DNA of 64,000 bases from Nocardioides faecalis (lineage in GTDB: Bacteria; Actinomycetota; Actinomycetes; Propionibacteriales; Nocardioidaceae). Positions 1-9,070 of this stretch are shown here, in pieces (positions within the stretch are counted from its first letter, which is position 1; every line of letters starts with the position of its first letter). The notes under the pieces are model-generated. The model was not told where the DNA came from. It did not search any database and worked only from the letters and a program-made list of their open reading frames with translations. The stretch lies in contig NZ_CP074406.1 of the NCBI RefSeq assembly GCF_018388425.1, forward strand, positions 1,922,001-1,986,000, given 5' to 3'. The translations under genes were made by a program, and so were the position numbers.

Positions 1-1050
1 TTCGAGTCGGCGCGCGACAAGGTGGCGGCCTTCATCGGCGCCCCGGAGCGCGACGAGGTGATCTTCACCAAGAACGCCTCCGAGGCGCTCAACCTGGTGG
101 CCAACACCCTGGTGTGGGGCTCCGACCTGCAGGTCGGTCCCGGCGACGAGGTGGTGATCACCGAGATGGAGCACCACTCGAACATCGTGCCCTGGCAGCT
201 GCTCACCCAGCGCACCGGCGCCACGCTGCGCTGGTTCGGGCTCACCGACGACGGCCGCCTCGACCTCTCCCGCATCGACGAGCTGATCACCGAGCGCACG
301 AAGGTCGTGTCCCTGACCTGGGTCTCGAACATGCTCGGCACGATCAACCCGATCGCCGAGATCACCCGCAAGGCGCACGCCGTCGGCGCGATCGTCGTCG
401 TCGACGCCTCGCAGGCCGCCCCGCAGCTGCCGATCGACCTGGCCGCGATGCCCACCGAGGAGCGCCCCGACCTGCTCGCCTTCACCGGGCACAAGGTCGT
501 CGGCCCCACCGGCATCGGCGTCCTCTGGGGCGCCCGGGCCGTGCTCGAGGCGCTGCCGCCGTTCCTCGGTGGCGGCGAGATGATCGAGACCGTGCGGATG
601 GAGGGCTCGACCTACGCCGGCCTTCCGCACAAGTTCGAGGCCGGCACCCCGCCGATCGTCGAGGCCGTCGGTCTCGGCGCCGCGGTGGAATACCTCGGCC
701 ACGTGGGCATGGAGGCCCTGCACGCCCACGAGCAGGCGCTCACCGACTACGCGCTGCGCGGACTGCAGACGATCCCCGGCCTCACCGTGCTCGGCCCGCT
801 GGAGGCCGCAGCCCGTGGTGGCGCGATCTCCTTCGAGCTCGAGGGCGTGCACCCGCACGACATCGCGCAGGTGCTCGACAGCCGCGGCATCGCCGTACGG
901 GCCGGGCACCACTGCGCGAAGCCGGCGCACGCCCGCTTCGGGGTGCAGAGCTCGACGCGGATGTCGTCGTACCTCTACACGACGCCGGCGGAGATCGACG
1001 CGCTCGTCGAGGGCCTGGAATACACCCGTTCGTACTTCAAGTTGGGCTGA
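1..1050 (+). CDS. sufS: Cysteine desulfurase SufS (5' partial)
   Basis: PLP-dependent class V aminotransferase-fold enzyme that takes sulfur from L-cysteine for Fe-S cluster assembly. The frame is open from base 1, so the first ~70 residues lie outside the window; 349 residues are visible against a usual ~410-420. The PLP lysine sits in FTGHK (codon 493-495) and the persulfide cysteine in RAGHHCA (codon 913-915). It is followed after 3 nt by sufU, so S and U are co-transcribed in the usual SUF order. The family call is secure; only the N-terminus is unseen. Confidence 0.96.
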   Translation, partial: FESARDKVAAFIGAPERDEVIFTKNASEALNLVANTLVWGSDLQVGPGDEVVITEMEHHSNIVPWQLLTQRTGATLRWFGLTDDGRLDLSRIDELITERTKVVSLTWVSNMLGTINPIAEITRKAHAVGAIVVVDASQAAPQLPIDLAAMPTEERPDLLAFTGHKVVGPTGIGVLWGARAVLEALPPFLGGGEMIETVRMEGSTYAGLPHKFEAGTPPIVEAVGLGAAVEYLGHVGMEALHAHEQALTDYALRGLQTIPGLTVLGPLEAAARGGAISFELEGVHPHDIAQVLDSRGIAVRAGHHCAKPAHARFGVQSSTRMSSYLYTTPAEIDALVEGLEYTRSYFKLG

Positions 1051-1053
1051 GCG

Positions 1054-1551
1054 ATGACTGCGCAAGACCTGGATGCCCTCTATCAGGAGATCATCCTCGA
1101 CCACTACAAGAACCCGCACGGCAAGGGGTTGCGCGGCGACGCCGGCGACGCCTCGGCCGCCGAGGTGCACCACGTCAACCCGACCTGCGGCGACGAGGTG
1201 ACCCTGCGGGTCCACCTGGCCGACGGTGCCGACGGCGCCGGCGGGCAGGTCGTCGAGGACGTCTCGTACGACGCCCTCGGCTGCTCGATCTCGCAGGCCT
1301 CCGCCTCGGTGCTCTACGACCTGGTGGTCGGCAAGAGCGTCGAGGAGGCGATGACGATCCACGGTGAGTTCCTCGCCCTGATGCAGGGCAAGGGCACCGT
1401 GGAGCCCGACGAGGAGGTGCTGGAGGACGGCATCGCCTTCGCCGGCGTGGCAAAGTTCCCGGCGCGAGTCAAGTGTGCACTGCTGTCCTGGATGGCGTGG
1501 AAGGACGCGACGACGCAGGTCGTCGCGGCAACAGAGGGAGACAACGCATGA
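1054..1551 (+). CDS. sufU: Fe-S assembly sulfurtransferase SufU
   Basis: 165-residue SufU/IscU-fold protein, the zinc-dependent sulfur acceptor for SufS in Gram-positive SUF systems. The zinc/sulfur ligands are visible: Cys45 and Asp47 in NPTCGDE, Cys77 in LGCSIS and Cys141 in KCALLSW. An insertion between the first two cysteines distinguishes SufU from scaffold IscU. It starts 3 nt after the sufS stop, and its TGA overlaps the ATG of the next gene, indicating translational coupling. Confidence 0.95.
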   Translation: MTAQDLDALYQEIILDHYKNPHGKGLRGDAGDASAAEVHHVNPTCGDEVTLRVHLADGADGAGGQVVEDVSYDALGCSISQASASVLYDLVVGKSVEEAMTIHGEFLALMQGKGTVEPDEEVLEDGIAFAGVAKFPARVKCALLSWMAWKDATTQVVAATEGDNA

Positions 1552-1919
1552 GTGACCACACCGACCTTCCCGACGTCCCGGAGGCGACCGTGAGCGGAAG
1601 CACCTCGGCGTCGGTCGCCGTCGCCGACATCGAGGAGGCGATGAAGGACGTCGTCGACCCCGAGCTCGGCATCAACGTCGTCGACCTCGGCCTGGTCTAC
1701 GGCATCCACGTCGACGAGGGCAGCAACGTCGTGCTCGACATGACGCTGACCTCGGCAGCCTGCCCGCTCACCGACGTGATCACCGACCAGACCGAGGGTG
1801 CGCTCGAGGGCCTGGCCAACGACGTCGCGATCAACTGGGTCTGGATGCCGCCGTGGGGTCCCGACAAGATCACCCCCGACGGCCGCGAGCAGCTGCGCGC
1901 CCTCGGGTTCAACGTCTGA
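1548..1919 (+). CDS. sufT: SufT-like (DUF59/MIP18) Fe-S maturation protein
   Basis: 123-residue DUF59-family protein involved in Fe-S cluster maturation or delivery. The ATG at 1548 overlaps the sufU stop and has a GGGAG Shine-Dalgarno just upstream; an upstream extension in the same frame would only read across sufU. A ~35-residue acidic leader precedes the domain, which has the typical DPELGINVVDLGLVYGI core, and a single conserved cysteine follows in SAACPL. Last member of the SUF operon seen here. PaaD-like proteins share the fold, but the context supports SufT. Confidence 0.9.
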   Translation: MSDHTDLPDVPEATVSGSTSASVAVADIEEAMKDVVDPELGINVVDLGLVYGIHVDEGSNVVLDMTLTSAACPLTDVITDQTEGALEGLANDVAINWVWMPPWGPDKITPDGREQLRALGFNV

Positions 1920-1927
1920 GCGCGCCG

Positions 1928-2302
1928 GTGTCCGACACCGAGTCCCTCGTCGCGGCGTTCTGGGAGGTCGCCAAGCGGCGTGCCCGCCTGTCGTCGCTGC
2001 CCGGCTACTTCGGCCCCAGCGCTCTGGAGTCCCTGGCGCCGCCGGCGTGGTCGTTCGGTGACAGCGCCGACGGCGAGGCGCTGCTGACCGAGCTGCTGGC
2101 CTCGGGGAGCCTGACCAGCGAGGTGCCGCTGTCGGACTACACCGACGCGGACGAGGCGCTGCCCGAGACGGGGACGCTGGGCATCCTGCTCGACGGCGCC
2201 GGCGCCCCGGTGGCGCTGGTGGTCACCGACGAGGTGCAGGTGTCGACCGCCGCGGCGGGCGAGACCGTCAGCGAGACGCTGCGCGTGGTGTACCGGGCCT
2301 GA
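1928..2302 (+). CDS. ASCH/PUA-like domain protein, short form
   Basis: 124 residues from the GTG at 1928, 8 nt after the sufT stop and probably in the same transcript. The N-terminal half (RARLSSLPGYFGP and LESLAPPAWSFGD) matches actinobacterial ASCH-domain proteins, which bind RNA-like ligands. The middle keeps GILLDGAGAPVALVVTDEV, but the C-terminal third differs: relatives continue with a longer acidic segment, while this one ends in RVVYRA. It could be a natural short variant or a decayed copy. Its biochemical role is unknown. Confidence 0.72.
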   Translation: MSDTESLVAAFWEVAKRRARLSSLPGYFGPSALESLAPPAWSFGDSADGEALLTELLASGSLTSEVPLSDYTDADEALPETGTLGILLDGAGAPVALVVTDEVQVSTAAAGETVSETLRVVYRA

Positions 2303-2321
2303 GGTCCGACCGGCCGACTTC

Positions 2322-2831
2322 TCAGTCCGTGACGCCGGCGAACCGGGCGTCGGTGTAGCGGCGCAGCCGGTGCAGGAAGCCGCGGAACACCGCGTCCATC
2401 ACCGGCCGGCCCAGCGGCATCCCCAGCCGCGAGGGTCCGCGCACGTCCAGCGCCAGCGTCCAGGTCATCCGGCACCCGCCCGGGGTCGCCTCGACGTCGT
2501 AGCGCTCGGCGAACGCGCGCACCGTGCGCGTAGAGCAGGCGTTGAAGCGGAACGACATCATCCGCGGCGGGTCCCAGGCCAGGAACTCCTCCTCACCGAC
2601 CAGCCCGCCCCGCATCGTCACGGTGCGCCGGGTGCCGACGCCGTGCGGCTCCGGCGTGGTCCACTCGACGTGCGTGATCACCTTCGCCCACCGCGGCCAC
2701 GCGTCGGCGTCGGCGAGCACCTCGAACAGCTCCTCGGGGGTGATCGCGAGGTCGACGCTGTTGGCGTAGCGGAACGGCGCGGTGTCGCAGAAGTCGATCT
2801 CCACGCGATCGGCCGGGTAGAGGGAGCCCAT
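2322..2831 (-). CDS. SRPBCC-family (polyketide cyclase/START-like) protein
   Basis: 169-residue SRPBCC helix-grip protein with a hydrophobic ligand pocket. Family signatures: an early ITPEELFEVLADADAWPRW segment, a TVTMRGGLVGEEEF strand and a long amphipathic C-terminal helix. Start is ATG 2831, with a TATGTT hexamer (forward 2838-2843) 6 nt upstream, which suggests a leaderless message. It is divergent from the acVLRF1 gene across 43 bp. The ligand cannot be read from sequence. Confidence 0.85.
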   Translation of the reverse strand: MGSLYPADRVEIDFCDTAPFRYANSVDLAITPEELFEVLADADAWPRWAKVITHVEWTTPEPHGVGTRRTVTMRGGLVGEEEFLAWDPPRMMSFRFNACSTRTVRAFAERYDVEATPGGCRMTWTLALDVRGPSRLGMPLGRPVMDAVFRGFLHRLRRYTDARFAGVTD

Positions 2832-2837
2832 GCGCCC

Positions 2838-2867
2838 AACATAGGACACGTTCTCCTTCGCTAGCGT
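2838..2867. promoter_or_regulatory. Divergent -10 elements for the SRPBCC and acVLRF1 genes
   Basis: Minus-strand TATGTT (2838-2843) lies 6 nt before ATG 2831. Plus-strand TAGCGT (2862-2867) lies 7 nt before GTG 2875. Both geometries place the transcription start at the start codon. Confidence 0.65.
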
Positions 2868-2874
2868 GGCCTTC

Positions 2875-3483
2875 GTGCCCGAGGTCCTCGTCCCCGCCGC
2901 CCGCTGGCCGCGCTGGGTGGAGAACTTCGAGGCCGCGCACGGCCCGGCGGCGCTGGCCGTCGTCGACGGCGCCCTGGTGGGCACTGCGCCGGACGGCTCC
3001 CGGTTCGCGGCGCGCCTGCCCTTCTCCGCGTCGTACGACGGCCCGGCACGCGCCGACGCGCTGCTGGCCGACCTGACTCCGCCGCCGGAGTGGGGCGTGC
3101 TGCTCGTGCGCAAGGGAGGGTTCGCGATCGCGCGGCTCGCGGGCACGGAGGTGACGGCCTCCAAGGTCGGGCAGCGCCACGTGCAGGGCCGGACCAAGGC
3201 GGGCGGGCAGTCGCAGCAGCGCTTCGCCCGGCGCCGCGCGAACCAGGCGCGCCAGGCCTACGAGGCGGCGGCCGAGCACGCGGCCCGGCTGCTGGAGGGG
3301 GTGCCGCTGGTGGTGACCGGGGGAGACCGGAGCGCGGTGGCGGAGGTGCTCGACGACCCCCGGCTGCGCGGGCTGTCGGTGTGCGGCCGGTTCTTCGCGG
3401 TGCCGGACCCGCGTCGTGCCCAGCTCGACCAGACGATCGCCGACGCCCAGTCGCTGGTGGTCGACGTCGTCAACGCCGGGTGA
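2875..3483 (+). CDS. acVLRF1-family peptidyl-tRNA hydrolase (Vms1-like release factor)
   Basis: 202-residue actinobacterial Vms1-like release factor 1. The family releases nascent chains from peptidyl-tRNA on stalled or split ribosomes, analogous to yeast Vms1 and eRF1. The catalytic GGQ is at residues 110-112 (TKAGGQSQQRFARRRANQ), followed by a basic helix suited to the ribosome. GTG 2875 is preferred over GTG 2866, because the latter overlaps the TAGCGT hexamer. Stand-alone gene. Family assignment rests on the GGQ context and overall similarity as remembered. Confidence 0.88.
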   Translation: MPEVLVPAARWPRWVENFEAAHGPAALAVVDGALVGTAPDGSRFAARLPFSASYDGPARADALLADLTPPPEWGVLLVRKGGFAIARLAGTEVTASKVGQRHVQGRTKAGGQSQQRFARRRANQARQAYEAAAEHAARLLEGVPLVVTGGDRSAVAEVLDDPRLRGLSVCGRFFAVPDPRRAQLDQTIADAQSLVVDVVNAG

Positions 3484-3512
3484 GCCGCCGGCGCTGCCCA
3501 GAGCTCCGCTGC

Positions 3513-3986
3513 TCAGAGCTCCAGGGTCAGGAACACGCTGTTCGGGTCGAGCCCGTAGCCCTCGAACGGCGGGCACTCGGTGAAGCCGCGGCTGAGGTAG
3601 AGCGTGCGAGCCGGGGCGAAGTAGTCCTCGACCCCGGTCTCCAGGCTCACCCGGACGTGCCCGCGTTCCCGGGCGCGGGCGAGCACGTGGTCCAGCAGCG
3701 CGGCGCCCACGCCGCGGCGACGGGCCGCGGTGGCGGTGCGCATCGACTTCAGCTCCGCGTGGTCCGCGGCCAGCCGCTTGAGCGCGACGCAACCGAGCAG
3801 CGTCTCCTCGTCACTGCGCGCGGTCCAGAACGTGATGCCCGGCGCGGCCAGAGCCTCGGGGTCGAGCGCGTGCACGCTCTCGGCCGGGGAGGTGGCGTAC
3901 ATGTCCGCGAGGTGCTCGGTGAGCAGCGCGAGCACGTCGTCGCGGCGGGGATCGTCGATCTGGATCTGCAGGGGCTGGATCTGCAC
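3513..3986 (-). CDS. GNAT-family N-acetyltransferase
   Basis: 157 residues from GTG 3986. The acetyl-CoA binding signature [21 protein letters not shown] (Q/RxxGxG/A, residues ~90-105) and the C-terminal [18 protein letters not shown] are standard for small-molecule GNATs related to Escherichia coli YhhY/ElaA-type enzymes. The upstream hexamer GAGACT, 6 nt before the start, is a weak -10 candidate. The gene is divergent from the ABC exporter across 46 bp. The substrate is unknown, possibly an amine. Confidence 0.88.
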   Translation of the reverse strand: MQIQPLQIQIDDPRRDDVLALLTEHLADMYATSPAESVHALDPEALAAPGITFWTARSDEETLLGCVALKRLAADHAELKSMRTATAARRRGVGAALLDHVLARARERGHVRVSLETGVEDYFAPARTLYLSRGFTECPPFEGYGLDPNSVFLTLEL

Positions 3987-4019
3987 GGGCGAAGTCTCCC
4001 GCCTCGCGCGCAGCCGCAC

Positions 4020-4025
4020 TAGTTT
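4020..4025 (+). promoter_or_regulatory. -10 element TAGTTT of the ABC exporter operon
   Basis: TAGTTT 7 nt before GTG 4033. It fixes that GTG as the leaderless start of the ATPase gene. Confidence 0.65.
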
Positions 4026-4032
4026 GACCGGT

Positions 4033-4938
4033 GTGACGATCCAGACACCGGTGGTCGAGGTGCGCGGCCTGGTGAAGACCTTCGGCCGGGCCCGGGCGTT
4101 GGACGGGCTCGACCTCGAGGTCGCCGCCGGTGAGGTGCACGGCTTCCTGGGCCCGAACGGCGCCGGCAAGTCCACCGCGCTGCGGATCCTGCTCGGCCTG
4201 CTCCACAAGGACGCCGGCGAGGTCCGGCTGCTCGGCGGCGACCCCTGGCGCGACGGTCCCGGGCTGCACCGCCGGCTCGCCTACGTGCCCGGCGACGTGA
4301 ACCTCTGGCCCAACCTCAGCGGCGGACAGATCGTGGACCTGCTGATCCGGATGCGCGGCGCGGACCCCGCGCGCTCGCGCCGCGACGAGCTCGTGGAGCG
4401 CTTCGGCCTCGACGTCACCAAGCGGGCCCGTGCCTACTCCAAGGGCAACCGGCAGAAGGTCGCCCTGGTCGCCGCGCTCGCCACGGAGCCCGAGCTGCTG
4501 TTGCTCGACGAGCCCACCTCCGGCCTCGACCCGCTGATGGAGCAGGTGTTCAACGACTGCGTGGCCGAGCACGTCGCCCGCGGCGCGACGGTGCTGCTCT
4601 CCAGCCACATCCTCAGCGAGGTCGACCGTCTCGCCGACCGGGTCACGATCATCCGCGACGGTCGCACGGTGCAGTCGGGGCGGATCAGCGACCTGCGGCA
4701 CCTGAGCCGCAGCCGGATCAGCGCCACCCTCACCGGCCCGGCACCGGACCTGTCCCGGCTGCCCGGCGTGCACGACCTGCACACCGACGGCGATCGGGTG
4801 TCCTGCACCGCCCAGGCCACGGCGCTGCCGGCGGTGCTCGAGGCGCTCACCGCGGCCGGCGTGGTCGCGTTGACCAGCTCCCCGCCGACCCTCGAAGAGC
4901 TGTTCCTCGACGCCTACCGCTCCGGCGAGAAGCGGTGA
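4033..4938 (+). CDS. ABC transporter ATP-binding protein (drug/antibiotic export type)
   Basis: 301-residue ABC ATPase. Walker A is GPNGAGKS (residues ~40-47), Walker B is [13 protein letters not shown], and the signature is a degenerate YSKGNRQK instead of LSGGQ, a pattern frequent in DrrA/Tnr-like exporters. A C-terminal extension ending [11 protein letters not shown] is typical of ABC-2 ATPases. It overlaps the permease by 4 nt, so the pair is one exporter. The substrate is unknown; antibiotic or lipid export is the usual assignment. Confidence 0.93.
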   Translation: MTIQTPVVEVRGLVKTFGRARALDGLDLEVAAGEVHGFLGPNGAGKSTALRILLGLLHKDAGEVRLLGGDPWRDGPGLHRRLAYVPGDVNLWPNLSGGQIVDLLIRMRGADPARSRRDELVERFGLDVTKRARAYSKGNRQKVALVAALATEPELLLLDEPTSGLDPLMEQVFNDCVAEHVARGATVLLSSHILSEVDRLADRVTIIRDGRTVQSGRISDLRHLSRSRISATLTGPAPDLSRLPGVHDLHTDGDRVSCTAQATALPAVLEALTAAGVVALTSSPPTLEELFLDAYRSGEKR

Positions 4939-6491
4939 GCACGCGCGGCTGGCCGCTGCTGCTGCGCCTCGCCGTGCACCGCGACCGGCTCCCGATGCTG
5001 CTCGGGGTCGGCTTCCTGACGTTGCTGAGCCTGGCCTCCGCCGCCGCGACCCCGAACCTGTACCCGGACCGCGCTGCGGCGGTGCGCGCTGCCGAGGCCC
5101 TCAACGCCAGCCCCGCGATCGTCGCGCTCTACGGACCCGTGCTCCAGACCGACAGCATCGGGGAGCTGGCGATGACGAAGATGACCGTGCTGTACGCGGT
5201 GCTGGTCGCGGCCCTGGCCGTCGCCCTCGTGCGCCGGCACACCCGGGTGGAGGAGGAGACCGGGCGGGCCGAGCTGGTCGGCGCCAGCGCCGTCGGCCGG
5301 TATGCGCCGACGCTCGCGCTCGTGGTCCAGGTCCTCGGCGTCGCGCTGCTCCTGGGCGCGGCGACCGCGCTCGGCAACACGCTGGCGGGCCTGGACGCGA
5401 CCGGATCGGTGGCGTTCGGCGCGGTGTGGGCCGGCACCGGGCTGTGGGCGGCGGGCGTGGCAGCGGTGGCCGCCCAGCTCTCCGCCAGCGCCCGGACCTG
5501 CGCCGGCTGGGCCGCGGGGTCCCTGGGGGCCGCGTTCGTCCTGCGCGCGGTCGGCGACACCGGCCCGAGGTGGCTGAGCTGGCTCTCCCCGTTCGGCTGG
5601 AACACCCAGGTGCAGGCCTACGGCGAGACCCGGTGGTGGCTGCTGGCGGCCTATCCCGCGCTGGCGGTGCTGCTGGGCGTGCTCGCCGCCGCGCTGCGCT
5701 CGCGACGCGACCTCGGCTCGGGGGTGCTGCCGGCACGTCCCGGCCCGCCGGTGGCCTCGCCGCGGCTCGCTGGTGCCGGCGGGCTCGCGCTGCGGTTGCA
5801 CGCCACGACGCTGGCGCTGTGGACCGCTGCCGCGGGAGCCCTCGGCGTGCTCTTCGGCATGATCACTCCGGGCGTGGGCGACCTGCTGGACTCCGAGGCG
5901 GCGCGCAGCGTGCTGGAGTCGCTGGGTGGTGCCCTGGTGGCGGCCGTGCTCTCGGTGCTCTCGGTGGTGCTGACCTACTTCGCCGTGGTGGTCGTCGTGC
6001 ACGCTGCGCACGACGAGGCCGAGGGTCGCACCGAGCTGGTGCTGGCCACCGGGGTGAGCCGGGGCCGGTGGTTCCTGTCCGTGGCCGGGCTGGCGCTCGG
6101 CGGCACCGCCTGGCTGCTGCTGGTCACGGGCTGCGGCATGTGGCTCGGGTACGACGTCGCCGGCGGTCCCGAGATCGGCAACCTGGTGGTGGCCGCGCTC
6201 GCCTGGCTGCCGGCGACGTGGCTCGTCACGGCCCTGGCTGTGCTCTCGCTGGCACTCGGCAGGCGCGTCGCGGGGCTGGCCTGGGTCTGGCCCGCGGGGT
6301 TCGTGACGGTGTCGGTCCTCGCCGACACGCTGCGCCTGCCGGGCTGGGTGGGGGACCTGTCGCCGTACGCCCACGTGCCGTCCGTGCCTGCCGAGCCCTG
6401 GAGCTGGACCGTCAGCGGCACGCTCACCGCGGGCGCGGTGGCGGTGCTGGCCCTGGCGTGGTGGCGCTTGCGCGCCCGCGACATCGGCTAG
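4935..6491 (+). CDS. ABC transporter permease, 12-TM ABC-2-like
   Basis: 518-residue polytopic permease from GTG 4935, overlapping the ATPase stop. About twelve hydrophobic segments fall in two repeats split near residue 265. Each repeat begins with a cytosolic elbow followed by an [15 protein letters not shown] or [20 protein letters not shown] element, characteristic of the actinobacterial 'exporter of polyketide antibiotics' permeases. Its TAG stop is the first half of the -10 hexamer of the next gene. Confidence 0.9.
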   Translation: MSTRGWPLLLRLAVHRDRLPMLLGVGFLTLLSLASAAATPNLYPDRAAAVRAAEALNASPAIVALYGPVLQTDSIGELAMTKMTVLYAVLVAALAVALVRRHTRVEEETGRAELVGASAVGRYAPTLALVVQVLGVALLLGAATALGNTLAGLDATGSVAFGAVWAGTGLWAAGVAAVAAQLSASARTCAGWAAGSLGAAFVLRAVGDTGPRWLSWLSPFGWNTQVQAYGETRWWLLAAYPALAVLLGVLAAALRSRRDLGSGVLPARPGPPVASPRLAGAGGLALRLHATTLALWTAAAGALGVLFGMITPGVGDLLDSEAARSVLESLGGALVAAVLSVLSVVLTYFAVVVVVHAAHDEAEGRTELVLATGVSRGRWFLSVAGLALGGTAWLLLVTGCGMWLGYDVAGGPEIGNLVVAALAWLPATWLVTALAVLSLALGRRVAGLAWVWPAGFVTVSVLADTLRLPGWVGDLSPYAHVPSVPAEPWSWTVSGTLTAGAVAVLALAWWRLRARDIG

Positions 6492-6494
6492 TTT
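6489..6494 (+). promoter_or_regulatory. -10 element TAGTTT containing the upstream stop codon
   Basis: TAGTTT 6 nt before ATG 6501. Its first three bases are the stop codon of the ABC permease, so the promoter is built into the end of the preceding gene. Confidence 0.6.
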
Positions 6495-6500
6495 CACGCC

Positions 6501-7406
6501 ATGTGGCAGCCCGAGCCCGACTGGGTGGCTCTCCCCGGCGGCACCGGGACGGTGACCGTAGGCCTGTGGCGCACCGCCCTGGGAGGACGCCCGGTCGTGG
6601 TCAAACGGCTGCGCGCGCCGGAGCCGGACGACCCGCCAGGGCTGGCCGACCCGGGCCACGTGGGCTACTGGCGCCGCGAGGCGGACGTGCTGCTCGCCGG
6701 CCTGACGGCCACCACCCCCGGGTTGCGCGCCACCACGGCCGCGGTCGAGGAGGACGCCGAGGGCGTCACCATCGTGCGCGACTGGGTGGAGGAGTCGGCC
6801 TCCAGCGGGCTGTTCCTCGCGCTCTCCCTCGGCCGGTTCGCCGGGGCCGACCTGCCCGGTGCGCCGTTCCTGGCCGACCACCTGCTGGCCGACCGGCTCG
6901 CCCGGACCGCCCGCCGCGGCGGCTGGCCGACCCTGGCCCGCACCGCCGTCGCCGACGTCGCGGACCACCTGTGGTCGCGACGCGTGGTGCTGCTCGGCCT
7001 GATCGACACCCTGCCGCAGGTGCCGCAGCACGGCGACCCCACGGCGGCGAACCTGCCGGGCCGCGACGGTGACGACGTGGTCGCGATCGACTGGGGGACG
7101 CTCGGGCGCGGGCCGGTCGGCGGCGACCTCGGCTACCTGTCGCTGTCCTCGCGCGAGGAGTTCGAGCCACTCCTGGACGCCTACCTCCTCGGCCTGCCCG
7201 ACGGCCTCGCCGACACCGAGCAGGTGCTGCTGGGGGCCCGGGTGGTCGCGGTCTACACCGCGCTGAGCCGGGCGGAGTGGGCGCTGGCGCGGGTCGCCGG
7301 CGGCGAGGGCGCGCTGGCCGGCAAGTACCGCCACCCCGCCGTGGCCCCGTACCTGCGCGCGCTGCAGCGCACCTTCGTGCACATGGAGGCACTGCTGGCC
7401 CGGTGA
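6501..7406 (+). CDS. APH-fold phosphotransferase/kinase
   Basis: 301-residue aminoglycoside phosphotransferase-fold protein. Catalytic loop HGDPTAAN (His177-Asp179-Asn184) and metal-binding IDWG (Asp197) are intact, and a nucleotide-binding VVVKRL lysine is near residue 35. Actinobacteria carry many such kinases acting on sugars, choline-like compounds or antibiotics; nothing here fixes the substrate. A leaderless-type promoter starts just at the end of the permease gene, so it may be expressed independently. Confidence 0.85.
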   Translation: MWQPEPDWVALPGGTGTVTVGLWRTALGGRPVVVKRLRAPEPDDPPGLADPGHVGYWRREADVLLAGLTATTPGLRATTAAVEEDAEGVTIVRDWVEESASSGLFLALSLGRFAGADLPGAPFLADHLLADRLARTARRGGWPTLARTAVADVADHLWSRRVVLLGLIDTLPQVPQHGDPTAANLPGRDGDDVVAIDWGTLGRGPVGGDLGYLSLSSREEFEPLLDAYLLGLPDGLADTEQVLLGARVVAVYTALSRAEWALARVAGGEGALAGKYRHPAVAPYLRALQRTFVHMEALLAR

Positions 7407-7466
7407 GCGCCGGGCTCCGGCCGCGTTTTCAGTGGCGGGTCGCGCGCATGGGAGACTTGGCCGGTC

Positions 7467-9065
7467 ATGATCACGGTGCACCAGGTCGAGGTCCGCGTCG
7501 GTGCCCGGCTCCTCATGGAGAACGTCAGCTTCCGCGTCGGCCCCGGCGACAAGATCGGTCTCGTCGGCCGCAACGGCGCAGGAAAGACGACCCTCACGAA
7601 GGTCCTCGCCGGCGACGTGCTGCCGGCCTCCGGCACCGTCACGAACCGCGGCGAGCTCGGCTACCTGCCGCAGGACCCCCGGGTCGGCGATCCCGAGGTG
7701 ATGGTCCGCGACCGGATCCTGTCCGCGCGCGGTCTCGACGACGCCGTACGACGGCTGCGCGCCGCCGAGGACGACATGGGCTCCGACGACCCGAAGGTCC
7801 GCGACAAGGGGATGCGCCGCTTCCAGCGGGCGCAGGACGACCTGGACGCCGGCGGCGGCTACGCCGCGGAGACCGAGGCGCTGCAGATCGCGCAGAGCCT
7901 CGGCATCGCGGACCGGCTCATGGAGCAGCCGCTGGGCACGCTCTCGGGTGGTCAGCGCCGCCGTGTCGAGCTGGCCCGGATCCTGTTCTCCAGCGCCGAG
8001 GTGCTGATCCTCGACGAGCCGACGAACCACCTCGACGCGGACTCGATCAACTGGCTGCGCGAGTGGATGAAGACCTACAAGGGCGGCTTCATCGTCATCT
8101 CCCACGACAACGACCTGCTCGAAGAGACGGTCAACAAGGTCTTCCACCTCGACGCCAACCGCGGCGTCATCGACATCTACAACATGGGCTGGAAGAACTA
8201 CCTGATCCAGCGCGAGACCGACGAGGCCCGCCGCAAGCGCGAGATGATGAACGCGCAGAACAAGGCCAAGACGCTCACCGACCAGGCCAACAAGATGCGC
8301 GCCAAGGCGACCAAGGCCTCCGCCGCGCAGCAGATGCTCAAGCGCGCCGAGAAGCTGATGGCCGGCGTCGAGGGCGAGCGGCAGTCCGACAAGGTCGCCG
8401 CGATCAAGTTCCCGACCCCGGCCCCGTGCGGCAAGACGCCGCTCACCGCCAAGGACCTGTCCAAGTCCTACGGCGCGCTCGAGGTCTTCACCGCCGTCGA
8501 CCTGGCCATCGACCGCGGCACCCGGGTGGTCATCCTCGGGCTCAACGGCGCCGGCAAGACCACGATGCTGCGCATCCTGGCCGGCGTCGACAAGCCCGAC
8601 ACCGGCGAGGTCATCGCCGGGCACGGCCTCAAGGTCGGCTACTACGCCCAGGAGCACGAGACGCTCGACGTGAGCCGCACCGTGCTGGAGAACATGCAGT
8701 CCGCCGCGCCGCAGCTCACCGACACCGAGGCCCGCTCGGTGCTGGGCTCGTTCCTGTTCACCGGCGACGACGTGCACAAGCCCGCCGGCGTGCTCTCCGG
8801 CGGCGAGAAGACCCGGCTGGCGCTCGCCTCGCTGGTGGTCTCCGCCGCCAACGTGCTGATGCTCGATGAGCCCACCAACAACCTCGACCCCGCCTCCCGC
8901 GAGGAGGTGCTCAACGCGATCCGCCGCTACGAGGGCGCGGTCGTGCTGGTCACCCACGACGTGGGCGCGGTGCACGCCCTGGAGCCGGACAAGGTGCTGA
9001 TCCTGCCCGACGGCGTCGAGGACCTGTGGAGCGCCGACTACCTCGACCTGATCGAGCTCGCCTGA
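7467..9065 (+). CDS. ABC-F family ATPase (ribosome-associated)
   Basis: 532-residue protein with two ABC domains and no membrane segments. Walker A motifs are GRNGAGKTT and GLNGAGKTT, the signatures LSGGQRRR and LSGGEKTR, and the Walker B motifs LILDEPTNHLD and LMLDEPTNNLD. The interdomain linker (~residues 245-315, rich in Lys/Arg/Ala) is the P-site tRNA interaction motif expected of ABC-F factors. These relieve ribosome stalling or protect against ribosome-targeting drugs. Which ABC-F subclass it belongs to cannot be set from sequence alone. Confidence 0.94.
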   Translation: MITVHQVEVRVGARLLMENVSFRVGPGDKIGLVGRNGAGKTTLTKVLAGDVLPASGTVTNRGELGYLPQDPRVGDPEVMVRDRILSARGLDDAVRRLRAAEDDMGSDDPKVRDKGMRRFQRAQDDLDAGGGYAAETEALQIAQSLGIADRLMEQPLGTLSGGQRRRVELARILFSSAEVLILDEPTNHLDADSINWLREWMKTYKGGFIVISHDNDLLEETVNKVFHLDANRGVIDIYNMGWKNYLIQRETDEARRKREMMNAQNKAKTLTDQANKMRAKATKASAAQQMLKRAEKLMAGVEGERQSDKVAAIKFPTPAPCGKTPLTAKDLSKSYGALEVFTAVDLAIDRGTRVVILGLNGAGKTTMLRILAGVDKPDTGEVIAGHGLKVGYYAQEHETLDVSRTVLENMQSAAPQLTDTEARSVLGSFLFTGDDVHKPAGVLSGGEKTRLALASLVVSAANVLMLDEPTNNLDPASREEVLNAIRRYEGAVVLVTHDVGAVHALEPDKVLILPDGVEDLWSADYLDLIELA

Positions 9066-9070
9066 CGCTG

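Noticed and set aside
2866..2868. GTG 2866 as start of the acVLRF1 gene
   Set aside because: It overlaps the -10 hexamer TAGCGT; GTG 2875 sits at the leaderless position.
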